Below, piece by piece: positions 28,410 to 38,124 of a DNA stretch of 64,000 nucleotides. The notes under the pieces were generated by a model. It was not told the DNA's origin. It made no database searches and saw only the letters and a list, made by a program, of their open reading frames with translations. A program made the translations under genes and the position numbers. Source of the DNA: Photorhabdus luminescens subsp. luminescens (GTDB lineage: Bacteria > Pseudomonadota > Gammaproteobacteria > Enterobacterales > Enterobacteriaceae); the NCBI RefSeq assembly GCF_001083805.1, contig NZ_JXSK01000001.1:496001-560000 (forward strand), given 5' to 3'. How positions within the stretch are numbered: position 1 is the first letter of the stretch; the number at the start of each line of letters is the position of its first letter.

Positions 28410-29195
28410 ATGTTAAAGAATGAAAGGTTTGTACATGCCAAGCAAGTTATTGCAGGTGCAGGAGATATTGCACTCGAAATGTTCAACAACCTAGCTTTTA
28501 TATGTGAACATAAAAAAGAAGGAGATGTGCTTACCAGCTCTGACCTGATTGTAGATGAATATATAAAAAGCTCCATTTCAGATATATTTCCTAGTGATAC
28601 GATTATTTCTGAAGAGTCTTCCTTTCACCGCTTTACAGATACAAGCGAATATACCTGGCTAATTGATCCAATTGATGGAACTCATAGCTTTTCTACAGGT
28701 GTGTTTGGATGGTGTATATCTATTGCTGCCTTTAGGAAAGGCAGCATATTATTTGGTTTAATCTACGATCCAATTCGTAAAGAATGTTTTAGTGCTTACC
28801 ATAGTCAAGGTGCTTTCTTAAATTCCACAAGATTATCTGCAAGCGCCCAGCCGCTCGTAGAGCAGGAACATAGTCCTATGCCTTACTTAGCGTTTGGTAC
28901 GTCTTATCGTGATGACAAGAGGAAAATTTCAAAAGCATTAACAAGTTTATTTGAACTTGGCTATTTGCCCTATAGAAATGGTAGTGCAGCTCTCTGTATG
29001 TCATACGTTGCTGCAAACCGCTTGCTTGCCTTCTTTGAGCTAAATTTGTATCAATGGGATGTCGCAGCGGGATATATTATATTAAAAGAGGCAGGCTTTC
29101 AGGTACATTACTCCTTTAGTGATATAAGCAGTGCTCAAGCATTGATATGCGGTAGGCATGACATTGTAAAAATGATTAAAAGTGAGATATTTTAG
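28410..29195 (+). CDS. Inositol monophosphatase family phosphatase
   Basis: A 261-residue Mg2+-dependent phosphatase of the IMPase/CysQ family. The metal-binding residues are in place: E68-E69-S70, WLIDPIDGTHSF (D86, D89) and QWDVAAGYIILKEAG with the third Asp. It would dephosphorylate myo-inositol-1-phosphate from the ino1 product to free inositol, or a phosphorylated intermediate. It begins 6 bp after the carbamoyltransferase gene and is followed after 11 bp by a glycosyltransferase. A CysQ-type role is less likely in this context. Confidence 0.88.
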   Translation: MLKNERFVHAKQVIAGAGDIALEMFNNLAFICEHKKEGDVLTSSDLIVDEYIKSSISDIFPSDTIISEESSFHRFTDTSEYTWLIDPIDGTHSFSTGVFGWCISIAAFRKGSILFGLIYDPIRKECFSAYHSQGAFLNSTRLSASAQPLVEQEHSPMPYLAFGTSYRDDKRKISKALTSLFELGYLPYRNGSAALCMSYVAANRLLAFFELNLYQWDVAAGYIILKEAGFQVHYSFSDISSAQALICGRHDIVKMIKSEIF

Positions 29196-29206
29196 GCTGG
29201 CTTATT

Positions 29207-30070
29207 ATGATTATCAGTATTATCATTCCTTGTTATAATAATACCATTCAATTGCTATCGACTATATCATCTTTAGATAATCAAATACTATCAGATAAAG
29301 TTGAACTGGAGGTGGTTATAGTTGATGACGGTTCAGATGAGTCTATAAATGTAAGCAATATTAATTGCACGCATGAAATAATTGTCGTTTCTCAAAAGGA
29401 TGATGGATTTCGAGTTGCATTAGCTAGAAACCGAGGGGCAAGGATTGCCAGTGGTGAAATTTTATTGTTCGTTGATTGTGGAATATATCTAGAAAAAAAT
29501 GCCGTTTCGAGTATTATCGAACCTTCTTTATATGATAAATGCTGTGTCTCTTTAGGAAGTATTTACGGAATCACTAACTGCTCTAACAACAAGAAAATCA
29601 TTCTTAGAGATATTGAAAATTATGGAGTCGAAGGTGCATTAAAATTATATATCTCAACTTCCACTTTTCCTGATCCTAGAATCTATCATCTTTCATATCA
29701 TGGTATGGATATGCGGAATTTACGTGCTCCATGGGTATATTGCTGGGGTGGGGTAATAGCTATACGCAAGTCTTTATTTGACTCTATATCTGGATTTGAT
29801 GAGTCGTTCAGATCTTGGGGAGGAGAGGATATCGAGTTGGGTATTAGACTTATGAAAGAGGGGGCAATATTTAGTTTCGTTTCTAAATCAGCTTCGATAC
29901 ATATTCCTCAACCAGAAGATGTTGTCAGTAAAAAGAAGTCTAACTTTAATGCCTTTGAATATATACACTCTAAGCATTTACTAGATGAAACATACTTGTT
30001 ATTACAGCATGAGTATTGGGGGATTGAAGAGATACTTCGTCAAAGATCAGTTTTGAGGCGGCACCAATGA
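29207..30070 (+). CDS. Glycosyltransferase family 2 with galactosyltransferase-type C-terminal domain, altered DxD
   Basis: A 287-residue enzyme, same architecture as the one at 24755: ISIIIPCYNNTIQLL, VVIVDDGSDES, DDGFRVALARNRGARIA, and FDESFRSWGGEDIELGIRL with HIPQPED at the end. Where the paralogue has FVDADVLLP, this one has FVDCGIYLE, so the second Asp of the metal-binding DxD is replaced by Gly. It may be metal-independent, use another acidic residue, or have reduced activity. Its TGA overlaps the MATE gene's ATG (ATGA). Confidence 0.85.
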   Translation: MIISIIIPCYNNTIQLLSTISSLDNQILSDKVELEVVIVDDGSDESINVSNINCTHEIIVVSQKDDGFRVALARNRGARIASGEILLFVDCGIYLEKNAVSSIIEPSLYDKCCVSLGSIYGITNCSNNKKIILRDIENYGVEGALKLYISTSTFPDPRIYHLSYHGMDMRNLRAPWVYCWGGVIAIRKSLFDSISGFDESFRSWGGEDIELGIRLMKEGAIFSFVSKSASIHIPQPEDVVSKKKSNFNAFEYIHSKHLLDETYLLLQHEYWGIEEILRQRSVLRRHQ

Positions 30071-31410
30071 CGTCTCGCGTAGCCACTGATATTTATCGAA
30101 TAACTAAGCTTGCGTTGCCGATTACGGCTCAGTCGATATTGTTTACTTCGATGTCAATTATCGACACGATAATGATTGGATATATAGGCACAGAAGAGCT
30201 AGCTGGAATGGGATTGGCAACTAGCATTATGTTAGTTTTTTTGAGTGTAGTCTATTCTTTTTCAAATTCAGTATCAGTTATAGTTGCTCAAAATAAGCAC
30301 TTTCCAAACACTCTAAAATTGATTGTGACTAATGGGCTTGTACTTAGTTTTACTTTATCATTTTTTATTTTTTCTATTGTTAAGCTGTTTAATAAAGATG
30401 TTATTTTGTTTTTTTGGGGAGAAGGAGATTATACCTCTAAAGCAATAGACTACCTTGATGTCATTTCATATACAATTTTGACGTCCGCCATCATTCAAGT
30501 TTATATAGGTCTTCTCAATGCGCTCGGTAACACATCGTTAACGTTTTTGATATCTGCAAGTGGTGTTGTTGCTAATATCTTTTTCAGTTATTTTTTGGTT
30601 TTTGGCATAGCTGATGTGGATGGATACGGAGTGATTGGAGCTGCATTGGGTTCAGTTCTTTCAAAGTTAATAGAAATATTCCTAATCATATTCTTTCTAT
30701 TAAAAAAGTACAATGGATTGTACCTTGACTTTTACAAGTTTAATTATAAGTGCAAATCCTCTAGAGAGTTGTTGAATATAGGAGGTGCGCAAGCTATAAA
30801 TGCTTTACTGTGGGCGGCGAGTATGAGCCTATACACTTTAATAATTGCTTTTCAAGGCAAAGATTTAGTGGCTTCAGCAGCGGTGATCTCCTCAATTATT
30901 AACCTAGCCCATATTTCTTATTGGGGGATTGCAATCGCAGCAGGGATAGTGATAAGTGAAGCGTTAGGCAAAAAGGAGTATGAAAAAGCCACGGCTATAT
31001 CACGTTTGTGTATAGTGTTAGGTTTGGCATTCGCTTTACCACTCACAGCCCTGCTCTATCTGCTAAATGGGTTTATTTTATCCTTTTATCCTGAGTTATC
31101 ACAAAGGTCTATTGACTTTATTCATGACGCTTATGTTATTGTGTTAGTTACTATTATTATCAGGTCACTTTCAACGATAAATATCGTTGGCGCTCTCAGA
31201 AGTGGGGGAGATAATCGCTTTATCATCATTATAGATATGGTAGCAGCATGGTTCTTTGGTATACCTCTTTGCTACATAATACTTTTCTATACAGATTTAC
31301 CTTTGTTTTTGGCTTTCTCTGCACCAATGGTGGAAGACATGGTAAAAGCGGTCCTTTCAACCTTTCGAGTGATTGGAGAAAAATGGCAGAGAACTATTAG
31401 TGTGTCTTAG
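30067..31410 (+). CDS. MATE-family multidrug/natural-product exporter
   Basis: A 447-residue protein with about 12 hydrophobic helices and the MATE opening KLALPITAQSILFTSMSIIDTIMIGYIG. The repeat-like second half starts near ELLNIGGAQAINALLWAASM. MATE proteins export organic cations by H+ or Na+ antiport, suitable for a cationic aminocyclitol. It is the last gene of the cluster and overlaps the preceding glycosyltransferase by ATGA, so it is co-expressed and probably provides export and self-protection. Confidence 0.88.
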   Translation: MTSRVATDIYRITKLALPITAQSILFTSMSIIDTIMIGYIGTEELAGMGLATSIMLVFLSVVYSFSNSVSVIVAQNKHFPNTLKLIVTNGLVLSFTLSFFIFSIVKLFNKDVILFFWGEGDYTSKAIDYLDVISYTILTSAIIQVYIGLLNALGNTSLTFLISASGVVANIFFSYFLVFGIADVDGYGVIGAALGSVLSKLIEIFLIIFFLLKKYNGLYLDFYKFNYKCKSSRELLNIGGAQAINALLWAASMSLYTLIIAFQGKDLVASAAVISSIINLAHISYWGIAIAAGIVISEALGKKEYEKATAISRLCIVLGLAFALPLTALLYLLNGFILSFYPELSQRSIDFIHDAYVIVLVTIIIRSLSTINIVGALRSGGDNRFIIIIDMVAAWFFGIPLCYIILFYTDLPLFLAFSAPMVEDMVKAVLSTFRVIGEKWQRTISVS

Positions 31411-31744
31411 TAATTCAGTATAAATATCTTAGCCCAAATAGGTATCACTACATTATGCTTACATAACCTAATAAAATCAGATAAATGGCTAAATAAAAAT
31501 AAAGAGCCTGCTGCGGTTGATATTACAGCCGCAGGGTGAAGAAGTCATCTTCTGAGACTGGCTCTGAGTTGCTCCTGAATTTTTGTCTGTGCGCGACGCT
31601 TGGGAGAAGTAGAACATTGGGAGCGTTCTGATGGTCACGGTTTTGTAATGTTAATAATACGGGAGGATGGGGAGCCGAAGTCATATTTTATCAAGCAGTT
31701 ACATCGTTATTTATGATAAAAATGTTCAGGATAGAGATCGTTGG
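31411..31744. other. Right-hand non-coding region of the island
   Basis: About 330 bp without a gene. An inverted repeat CTGCGG/CCGCAG at 31511-31534 could be the cluster terminator. On the minus strand a short frame ending near 31558 (SERSQCSTSPKRRAQTKIQE) looks like the tail of some decayed gene that I cannot identify. Confidence 0.35.
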
Positions 31745-32301
31745 ATATATCCTTTAAATTGAGTAATGAGAAAGAGCTTATCGTTTTTATATTCAGATTA
31801 GCATCCAATTCTATTGTATTTTATATTCCAAATATATAACCATAATCAGGAATGGAATTTCCATTCCTGAACTATTTGTATTTAACGATTTGCTACTTTC
31901 AGCCGTAATGCTTGTTTTTCTGCATCACTGATAAAAGCGGTTTCCAGCCCATTTATCTGAGCCTGGCGAATTTGGGCAATAGATAAACCGGCGGCAGGTG
32001 CGGCAATTTCATATTCATGGCGGATGTCGATGCCTTCAACTGCTGGATCATCTGTATTAATGGAAGCAAGAATACCTTTTTCCAGAAATCTTTTTAGTGG
32101 ATGGTCCAATAAAGAATTAATGGTGCTGGTTTGAAGGTTTGAGGTTAAACAGGCTTCAATACCAATACGGTTTTCAACCAAATAATCCATCAATAAGGGA
32201 TCGGTTATGGCTTTTACTCCATGACCAATACGAGTAGCGCCTAATTCCCTAATTGCTTGCCAAATACTTTCTGCGCCAGCGGCTTCGCCGGCATGGATGG
32301 T
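31745..32301. repeat. Direct repeat copy 2: 3' end of add (right boundary of island)
   Basis: Partner of 17697-18254, same orientation, roughly 95% identical by eye over the coding part. This copy belongs to the intact add gene. Similarity starts at ATATATCCTTTAAA in both copies and stops abruptly within the HAGE region of add. Confidence 0.9.
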
Positions 32302-32883
32302 TATATGCCAACCAGCATCACGGGCTTTATTAAAATGGGATTGAAACAGATGACCGGGAAAACCTAATTCGTCACCCGCCAGATCCAGTGCAGTAATATG
32401 TTGTTGGTGAGTTAACAAGCTAGCTAATTCCTGAGTACAGGCTTGCTCACCGAAAGTTCTGCTCAAAATGCCGATAAGACGAATGTCGATATCGTTATTT
32501 TGACGGGCAGAATGGATACCATCAATAATCGCCTCAACAACCCCTTCAATTGGCAATTTGTGGTTCATCGCCATGTAATAAGGGGAAAAACGTAATTCAG
32601 CATAGTCGAGCCCAGTATTGATGGCATCTTCAACATTCTCAATAGCAACACGACGACAAGCGTCCAAATCAGCGAGTACCGCCACTCCCCAATCAAGTTT
32701 TTGCAAAAAGCTTACCAAGCTCGGTTCATTTTCAATAATTTGTACGTGAGGGCGGAGTGATTCCAGATCATTTGCTGGAAGCTGAATATTATGCTGGTTG
32801 GCAAGATCTAAGATAGTCTCCGGCCGAATATTTCCGTCGAGATGGCGGTGTAAATCTGTCAGTGGGAGTTTTGTGTCAATCAT
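31882..32883 (-). CDS. add: Adenosine deaminase
   Basis: A 333-residue purine-salvage enzyme that converts adenosine and deoxyadenosine to inosine derivatives. The zinc-binding [14 protein letters not shown], the catalytic [14 protein letters not shown] and LASINTDDP blocks are all intact. It is followed downstream by ~140 bp that are also duplicated at the other end of the island. Its neighbours ydgA and manA are as in E. coli. The ATG at 32881-32883 has AAAGGACC upstream. Confidence 0.97.
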   Translation of the reverse strand: MIDTKLPLTDLHRHLDGNIRPETILDLANQHNIQLPANDLESLRPHVQIIENEPSLVSFLQKLDWGVAVLADLDACRRVAIENVEDAINTGLDYAELRFSPYYMAMNHKLPIEGVVEAIIDGIHSARQNNDIDIRLIGILSRTFGEQACTQELASLLTHQQHITALDLAGDELGFPGHLFQSHFNKARDAGWHITIHAGEAAGAESIWQAIRELGATRIGHGVKAITDPLLMDYLVENRIGIEACLTSNLQTSTINSLLDHPLKRFLEKGILASINTDDPAVEGIDIRHEYEIAAPAAGLSIAQIRQAQINGLETAFISDAEKQALRLKVANR

Positions 32884-32907
32884 ATTCCGGTCCTTTTTAT
32901 ATAAAAA

Positions 32908-32932
32908 TGCCAGTCACATGCATTGACTGGCA
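32908..32932 (-). terminator. Intrinsic terminator between ydgA and add
   Basis: Stem TGCCAGTCA / TGACTGGCA with a 7-nt loop; on the minus strand it is followed by TTTTTATAT. It ends the ydgA transcript just before add. Confidence 0.8.
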
Positions 32933-32959
32933 ATTTAACAAAACATTTATGGATGCGTT

Positions 32960-34510
32960 TTATTGTGCAGGTTGCTCAGTACCTTCTTCTTTCACCTTTC
33001 CACTGTCGTGGGTATCACTTTCTGGCGCTATTTGCTCTGGCGCTTCACTATCATCGGAAGGGTCAGATAAACCGTATTCAGACATGAATTGATGTAAGGA
33101 CATTTTCTTACCATTCATTTCTACATTACCATCTGCATAGTTAAATTTAATGCTGATAGCATCTTTATCAACCGTGGTAATTTTAAACAGTTGTCCTAAT
33201 TGTTCAAACTGTTTTATCTGTTGTTCAGCCTTTTGTTCAGCCTTTGCTTTGTCCATGCCATTCACTATCATTGACTGGGTGGAGAACTCAATCATCATAG
33301 GTCTTGGTAATGTGACATTTAGAGACATGTTTTGAATTAAAGTGCGAATAGCTTCTTCTGTTTTCATTGAATAGAAGCTACTTTTATCTTTCGGTAAGTT
33401 CTTCAAACTCACTTGGTAATTAATGGTGCTTTCACCTTTGGCATTTTTCCAAGTTAATGGTTCGATACCAAATTGTGGATTGTTTTTCAGCAAAATAGGC
33501 AGGTTAGAAGCTACTGCATCAATAATAGCGGTATTTGCCGCATCGGAAGAGAGATCGCCGGAAGAGAGCGATTTAGCTGTGGCATCATTGTAAGCTTGAG
33601 TAAATTTACGCACGGCTTCACCATCCAGACGATCCGCAGTAATTACAAATTGACCAGAACCAAAATCGATATTTTTCAGTTTGAGACCATCTAAACTGTA
33701 AGTGATTTTCCCTTTCAGATTGGTTTCATCTTCACCGATATTTGAATCTATTTTCACACCGGAAAGTATCATATCTTCATTACCGATGCCTTTTAGGCTG
33801 ACTTCCTGAATTTTAATGCTTTGATCGCCAATATAGATATCAAATTTGCCTTTTTTATTGGACAGATTTAAATCAATACCTTTGGCAAGGAAATTTTCGT
33901 TATTTTTATTGATGGCTAACTGGTCACTCTTGATTGCCAGTGATATTTCTTTCAGATCACGGCTGAGATCGGAAGTGAGTTTGGCGCCGGAAAAATTGAA
34001 CTTAGCGCCATTTTGTTCAAAATCGACAGGGACGATATCAACATCAGAAATAACAGAACCACTATAACTAACACGTGAGTCAGAAGTGAACAGTGATTTT
34101 CCTTTAGTGATTGCAAACAGCGGTTTTAAAGCTTCATTATTCTCCAGTTCGGAATGAACGGAAGCCAGACTAGGGATTAAGGTTAATTTTTTCACTTGTG
34201 TAAGTGGGAAAGGGCCGTGATCAATCACAGATTTAATTGAAATCTCTTCACCTGGTTTAATTTCTGCGTTTTTAACACCATCTTTAGTTGTCAAAACGAT
34301 ACGAACGTCAGAACTGAACACACCTCGGTGGAAATCTTTACTCTGTAACATCAGACCTGTTTCAGGGAAGGCTTTTTTCATCTCAGCATTAGCGCGGGAA
34401 ATTGATTGATCTATACGTTTTTCAATCTGTTTACCTGTATACCATGAAGCTCCAGTCCAGGCTGCGCCTAAGGCAACAATAATGCCTACGGCCACTAACG
34501 ATTTTTTCAT
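32960..34510 (-). CDS. ydgA: YdgA family protein (DUF945)
   Basis: About 516 residues from ATG 34508-34510 (MKKSLVAVGIIVALGAAWTG), which matches the E. coli YdgA N-terminus; a longer frame from 34534 would put eight extra residues before the signal anchor. It has an N-terminal membrane-anchor/signal segment and then a long extracytoplasmic DUF945 region (FHRGVFSSDVRI, VDHGPFPL, NYADGNVEMNGKKMSL). The C-terminus is a short acidic tail. Function is not well defined; E. coli YdgA is a membrane-associated protein. Synteny with add and manA supports orthology. Confidence 0.92.
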   Translation of the reverse strand: MKKSLVAVGIIVALGAAWTGASWYTGKQIEKRIDQSISRANAEMKKAFPETGLMLQSKDFHRGVFSSDVRIVLTTKDGVKNAEIKPGEEISIKSVIDHGPFPLTQVKKLTLIPSLASVHSELENNEALKPLFAITKGKSLFTSDSRVSYSGSVISDVDIVPVDFEQNGAKFNFSGAKLTSDLSRDLKEISLAIKSDQLAINKNNENFLAKGIDLNLSNKKGKFDIYIGDQSIKIQEVSLKGIGNEDMILSGVKIDSNIGEDETNLKGKITYSLDGLKLKNIDFGSGQFVITADRLDGEAVRKFTQAYNDATAKSLSSGDLSSDAANTAIIDAVASNLPILLKNNPQFGIEPLTWKNAKGESTINYQVSLKNLPKDKSSFYSMKTEEAIRTLIQNMSLNVTLPRPMMIEFSTQSMIVNGMDKAKAEQKAEQQIKQFEQLGQLFKITTVDKDAISIKFNYADGNVEMNGKKMSLHQFMSEYGLSDPSDDSEAPEQIAPESDTHDSGKVKEEGTEQPAQ

Positions 34511-34652
34511 AATGGAAATCCATCCTTTTAGCACATACTTTGCAAGTAAGTAATATGCGCTCTCTTAGTATAAAAATGGCCGTTAGCATCACTTGGAATT
34601 TAAACAGTTGCTTAACGGCCTGTGAATAAGTTTTAGACCCGGATTGGCATTA

Positions 34653-35825
34653 TTAATTAAAAACCTGGGCGGTAAAACCATCACCGTGAATAATCACAGC
34701 CTTTTCGGCAGCAGATATAAATACTGACTCACCTGGGAAAATTCTTAATTGGTGTTCTCCAGATTGTATAACTGTTTGACCTTCAACACAAAAAACAATC
34801 GATGCTGAATTGTTATCAAGCATAATTGGCTGTTCTGATAGAGAATAAATAGAAAATGCAAAATCATCCACTGGAATAGGGAAATTTTTCGCTGTTTTTT
34901 CCTGCTCTGGTAGCGTAAATAGAGTGTTTGTCGGCTTTGATACAAAATCAATGTTTGCCATTAACTCAGGAATATCCATATATTTGTTGGTCAAACCCGC
35001 TCGTAGGACATTATCTGAGTTTGCCATAACTTCTAGAGCAACCCCTTCCAGATAAGCGTGAGGCGTGCGTGCACATAGAAACATGGCTTGACCAGGCTCA
35101 AGTTCGATAACATTAAGTAAAAGTGGAATAAACAGGCCATTATCGTCAGGGTAAAACTCTGTCATTTTCTTGATGGAATCCCAAGGTTCGCCGAATCGAC
35201 TGTTTAACGCCGATTTTAATACACCAAGAGCTAATTGCTTTTGTTTACCACTCATATTGAGCAATTGGGAGAATAAGCAGGCAAGACTCTGTTCGTTTGG
35301 TGTTTGAATAAAGAACGGAATCTTGGGATGGGCCGCAGTAACAAATGCCAATAATTGCGCGATTTCGTTTAATGGACGGAATCCATTCATTGCCCGAAAA
35401 GGGGTAAGAGCATAAACCAATTCAGGCTTATGGTTATCATCTTTGTAATTTCTTTCGGGTGAATCTAACGGAATACCCGCGATATTCTCTTTGGCAAAAC
35501 CTTCTTCTGCGGATTTTTTATCAGGATGAACCTGAATTGAGAGAGGTTGAGCCGCGCACAATACCTTAAATAGGAAAGGCAAACGGTGAAATCTATCTGA
35601 AACTTTCTTCCCCAGATATTTTTCTGGATCACTGGCGATTAATTCATTTAAGGCAATTGGTTTTCCCGTTTCAGGATTGGCTACGAGTGAACTGCTTTTA
35701 GGATGGGCGCCCATCCATAATTCAGCCATTGGTAGATTATCTGGATTTTCAACACCATAAATATCCGTCAGGGCAGTTTTACTTCCCCATGAATAGTGCT
35801 GGATCTGATTTATCATCTTCAACAT
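34653..35825 (-). CDS. manA: Mannose-6-phosphate isomerase
   Basis: A 390-residue type I phosphomannose isomerase that interconverts fructose-6-P and mannose-6-P and feeds GDP-mannose synthesis. It has the start MINQIQHYSWGSKTAL, the zinc-site segment SIQVHPDKKSAEEGF, and HKPELVYALTPF and ARTPHAYLEG blocks. It is divergent from fumC and precedes ydgA on the same strand. The N-terminal MLK before MINQIQ may or may not be translated. Confidence 0.96.
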   Translation of the reverse strand: MLKMINQIQHYSWGSKTALTDIYGVENPDNLPMAELWMGAHPKSSSLVANPETGKPIALNELIASDPEKYLGKKVSDRFHRLPFLFKVLCAAQPLSIQVHPDKKSAEEGFAKENIAGIPLDSPERNYKDDNHKPELVYALTPFRAMNGFRPLNEIAQLLAFVTAAHPKIPFFIQTPNEQSLACLFSQLLNMSGKQKQLALGVLKSALNSRFGEPWDSIKKMTEFYPDDNGLFIPLLLNVIELEPGQAMFLCARTPHAYLEGVALEVMANSDNVLRAGLTNKYMDIPELMANIDFVSKPTNTLFTLPEQEKTAKNFPIPVDDFAFSIYSLSEQPIMLDNNSASIVFCVEGQTVIQSGEHQLRIFPGESVFISAAEKAVIIHGDGFTAQVFN

Positions 35826-36004
35826 GGCCGTTACTCTCTTTTTAAAAAAATCAATCTATTTCCTTTCCGCCACAATACGATAAATACGACTTGGTTGGCA
35901 TAATCAGGAACTAATATGTGGCATGATAGCAGAATGCTAATCAGTTTATCTGCAAAGACCGATTATGCATATTCGATTATTCTGTGTGTTAAGGAGAGAT
36001 AGTA

Positions 36005-37399
36005 ATGGCAGCCACTCGCATTGAAAAAGACTCAATGGGGCCTATCGAAGTACCTGCTGACCAATTGTGGGGAGCGCAAACTCAACGCTCACTTGAGCAC
36101 TTCCGCATTTCGCAGGAGAAAATGCCGGTTGCATTAATTCATGCTTTGGCATTAACCAAACAGGCTGCGGCCAGTGTCAATATGGATTTAGGCCTTTTGC
36201 CGCAAGAACGTGGAGAAGCAATTATTGCTGCTGCGAAAGAAGTGCTGGAAGGTAAACATCCGACAGAATTTCCGCTTGCTATCTGGCAGACCGGTTCTGG
36301 AACACAAAGTAACATGAACATGAACGAAGTGTTGGCGAACCGTGGTAGCGAGATCCTTGGTGGGGTGAGGGGGAATGAACGCCTTATCCATCCTAACGAT
36401 GATGTCAATAAAAGTCAGAGTTCTAACGACGTTTTCCCAACAGCAATGCATGTTGCCGCTGTTATCGCGTTGCGTGAACACCTTATTCCTGAGCTGAAAA
36501 TATTACAAAAAACATTGGCTGATAAAGCTGAAGCTTATAAGGATATCGTTAAAATTGGTCGTACCCACCTGCAAGATGCGACGCCATTGACCCTTGGTCA
36601 GGAAATTTCAGGTTGGGCGACAATGTTAACGCATAACTTGAAACACATTGAAGACAGTATTCCCCATGTTTGTGAACTGGCTCTAGGGGGAACTGCGGTT
36701 GGCACCGGTTTAAATACTCATCCTGAATATGCTGTTCGTGTTGCTAAAAAATTGGCTGAATTGACCAATCATCCGTTTGTTACTGCGCCAAATAAATTTG
36801 AAGCACTGGCGACTTGTGATGCGCTGGTTCATTCTCATGGGGCATTAAAAGGTCTGGCGGCATCCATGATGAAAATCGCAAACGATGTTCGTTGGTTGGC
36901 TTCCGGCCCTCGCTGTGGTATCGGCGAAATTTCAATTCCAGAAAATGAGCCGGGCAGTTCAATCATGCCAGGTAAAGTTAACCCAACTCAGTGTGAAGCG
37001 GTGACGATGCTTTGTGCCCAGGTGATGGGTAATGATGTTGCTATTAATATTGGTGGCGCGTCAGGCAATTTTGAGCTGAATGTGTTCCGCCCAATGGTGA
37101 TTAATAACTTCTTGCAATCTATTCGCTTGTTGGCTGACGGTATGCGTAGCTTTAATGAACATTGCGCTGTTGGTATCGAGCCTAACCGCGATCGTATTAC
37201 TCAGTTGCTGAATGAATCTCTGATGCTGGTGACGGCGTTGAATACGCATATTGGTTATGACAAGGCCGCGGAAATTGCTAAGAAAGCCCATAAAGAAGGG
37301 CTGACATTGAAACAGTCGGCGATGAAACTGGGTTATCTGACAGAAGCTGAGTTTGATGAGTGGGTTCGTCCAGAAGATATGGTTGGCAGCTTGAAGTAA
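36005..37399 (+). CDS. fumC: Fumarase C (class II fumarate hydratase)
   Basis: A 464-residue TCA-cycle enzyme, oxygen-stable, forming a homotetramer. It carries [34 protein letters not shown] and the signature [16 protein letters not shown] good AAGGAGA lies ahead of ATG 36005. It is followed by a hairpin and by a vapBC-like module on the other strand, then tus, as fumC and tus are neighbours in E. coli. Confidence 0.97.
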   Translation: MAATRIEKDSMGPIEVPADQLWGAQTQRSLEHFRISQEKMPVALIHALALTKQAAASVNMDLGLLPQERGEAIIAAAKEVLEGKHPTEFPLAIWQTGSGTQSNMNMNEVLANRGSEILGGVRGNERLIHPNDDVNKSQSSNDVFPTAMHVAAVIALREHLIPELKILQKTLADKAEAYKDIVKIGRTHLQDATPLTLGQEISGWATMLTHNLKHIEDSIPHVCELALGGTAVGTGLNTHPEYAVRVAKKLAELTNHPFVTAPNKFEALATCDALVHSHGALKGLAASMMKIANDVRWLASGPRCGIGEISIPENEPGSSIMPGKVNPTQCEAVTMLCAQVMGNDVAINIGGASGNFELNVFRPMVINNFLQSIRLLADGMRSFNEHCAVGIEPNRDRITQLLNESLMLVTALNTHIGYDKAAEIAKKAHKEGLTLKQSAMKLGYLTEAEFDEWVRPEDMVGSLK

Positions 37400-37421
37400 T
37401 TGTTATTTAGTCATGAAAAAT

Positions 37422-37446
37422 TAACCGGAGACGAGTGCTCCGGTTA
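37422..37446. terminator. Terminator hairpin between fumC and the PIN toxin gene
   Basis: Stem TAACCGGAG / CTCCGGTTA, preceded by AAAAA on the plus strand, which serves as U-tract for the minus-strand transcript. The stop codon of the toxin gene (37444-37446) lies inside the stem, so the hairpin serves both convergent genes. Confidence 0.75.
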
Positions 37447-37878
37447 AGGCTCTTCTGTACCATCGATCACCAGAGCAGCTTTATCAAATGTATAAAGCGG
37501 CGAGACCGATTCTTTGTTTTTTACTCCATACCGCTGAGACTTATTGACTATCAATGCGTCTGCAAAGTCGGCCTGCTTAGTTTTGCCGCCGCATTTAATC
37601 GGTTTGGCATTGATGTAATCATCCAATGCACACCAGAGCGCATGACCATCTTCGAAGACAACATTAGGCTCTTCAATGAGTCTGTGTAACACCTCTACCA
37701 GCGTCTCTTTAGGTAGCAAGTAACGCTTGCCTCTTAATGTCCAAATTGTCTCAACTAAGACCACGTCTGTGATCAAGATTTTTTGCTTACCTTCAAAGAG
37801 TGCATTGGCCTTTTGAGACTGGTTAGCGTCATCTTGCAGCAAATATCTGAGTACAACATTTGTATCTACCGCAATCAT
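37444..37878 (-). CDS. PIN-domain toxin (VapC-like)
   Basis: A 144-residue PIN-domain ribonuclease, with the first acidic residue in IAVDTNVVLRYLL, the conserved Glu in VVLVETIWTLRG and a late Asp in ADFADALIV. Such toxins cleave tRNA or rRNA. It starts by TGATG overlap with the antitoxin gene upstream. All expected acidic residues seem present, so it could be active. Confidence 0.88.
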   Translation of the reverse strand: MIAVDTNVVLRYLLQDDANQSQKANALFEGKQKILITDVVLVETIWTLRGKRYLLPKETLVEVLHRLIEEPNVVFEDGHALWCALDDYINAKPIKCGGKTKQADFADALIVNKSQRYGVKNKESVSPLYTFDKAALVIDGTEEP

Positions 37879-38096
37879 CAGTGTATGGCACTCTCAAGTG
37901 ATTCTTCTTCACTTACTTGGTGATCAACCAAGATACCCTTCAATATCCCCTTTGCGGCCCCCTTGCGTTTTGTAACAATTGAAATGACCCCTTTTCGGCT
38001 GACGAAACTCTCATATTCATCACCTGGTTGAATGCCAGCTATCGAACATTGCTCAAGCGGTAACGTTACCTGTCTTTTCTGACTAACTATTGGCAT
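37878..38096 (-). CDS. AbrB/SpoVT-type antitoxin (VapB-like)
   Basis: A 72-residue antitoxin with an AbrB/MazE-like swapped-hairpin start (SQKRQVTLPLEQCSIAGIQPGDEY) and an acidic toxin-binding tail (QVSEEESLESAI). It is coupled to the PIN toxin by a one-base overlap. An inverted repeat directly upstream suits autoregulation. Confidence 0.85.
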   Translation of the reverse strand: MPIVSQKRQVTLPLEQCSIAGIQPGDEYESFVSRKGVISIVTKRKGAAKGILKGILVDHQVSEEESLESAIH

Positions 38097-38124
38097 AAAA
38101 ATACCTCTTTACTAAATTTAAAAA

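Noticed and set aside
31558-31640. Short minus-strand frame ending SPKRRAQTKIQEQLRASLRR
   Set aside because: Looks like the tail of a basic protein, but only ~28 codons remain with a stop upstream, and no family could be assigned.
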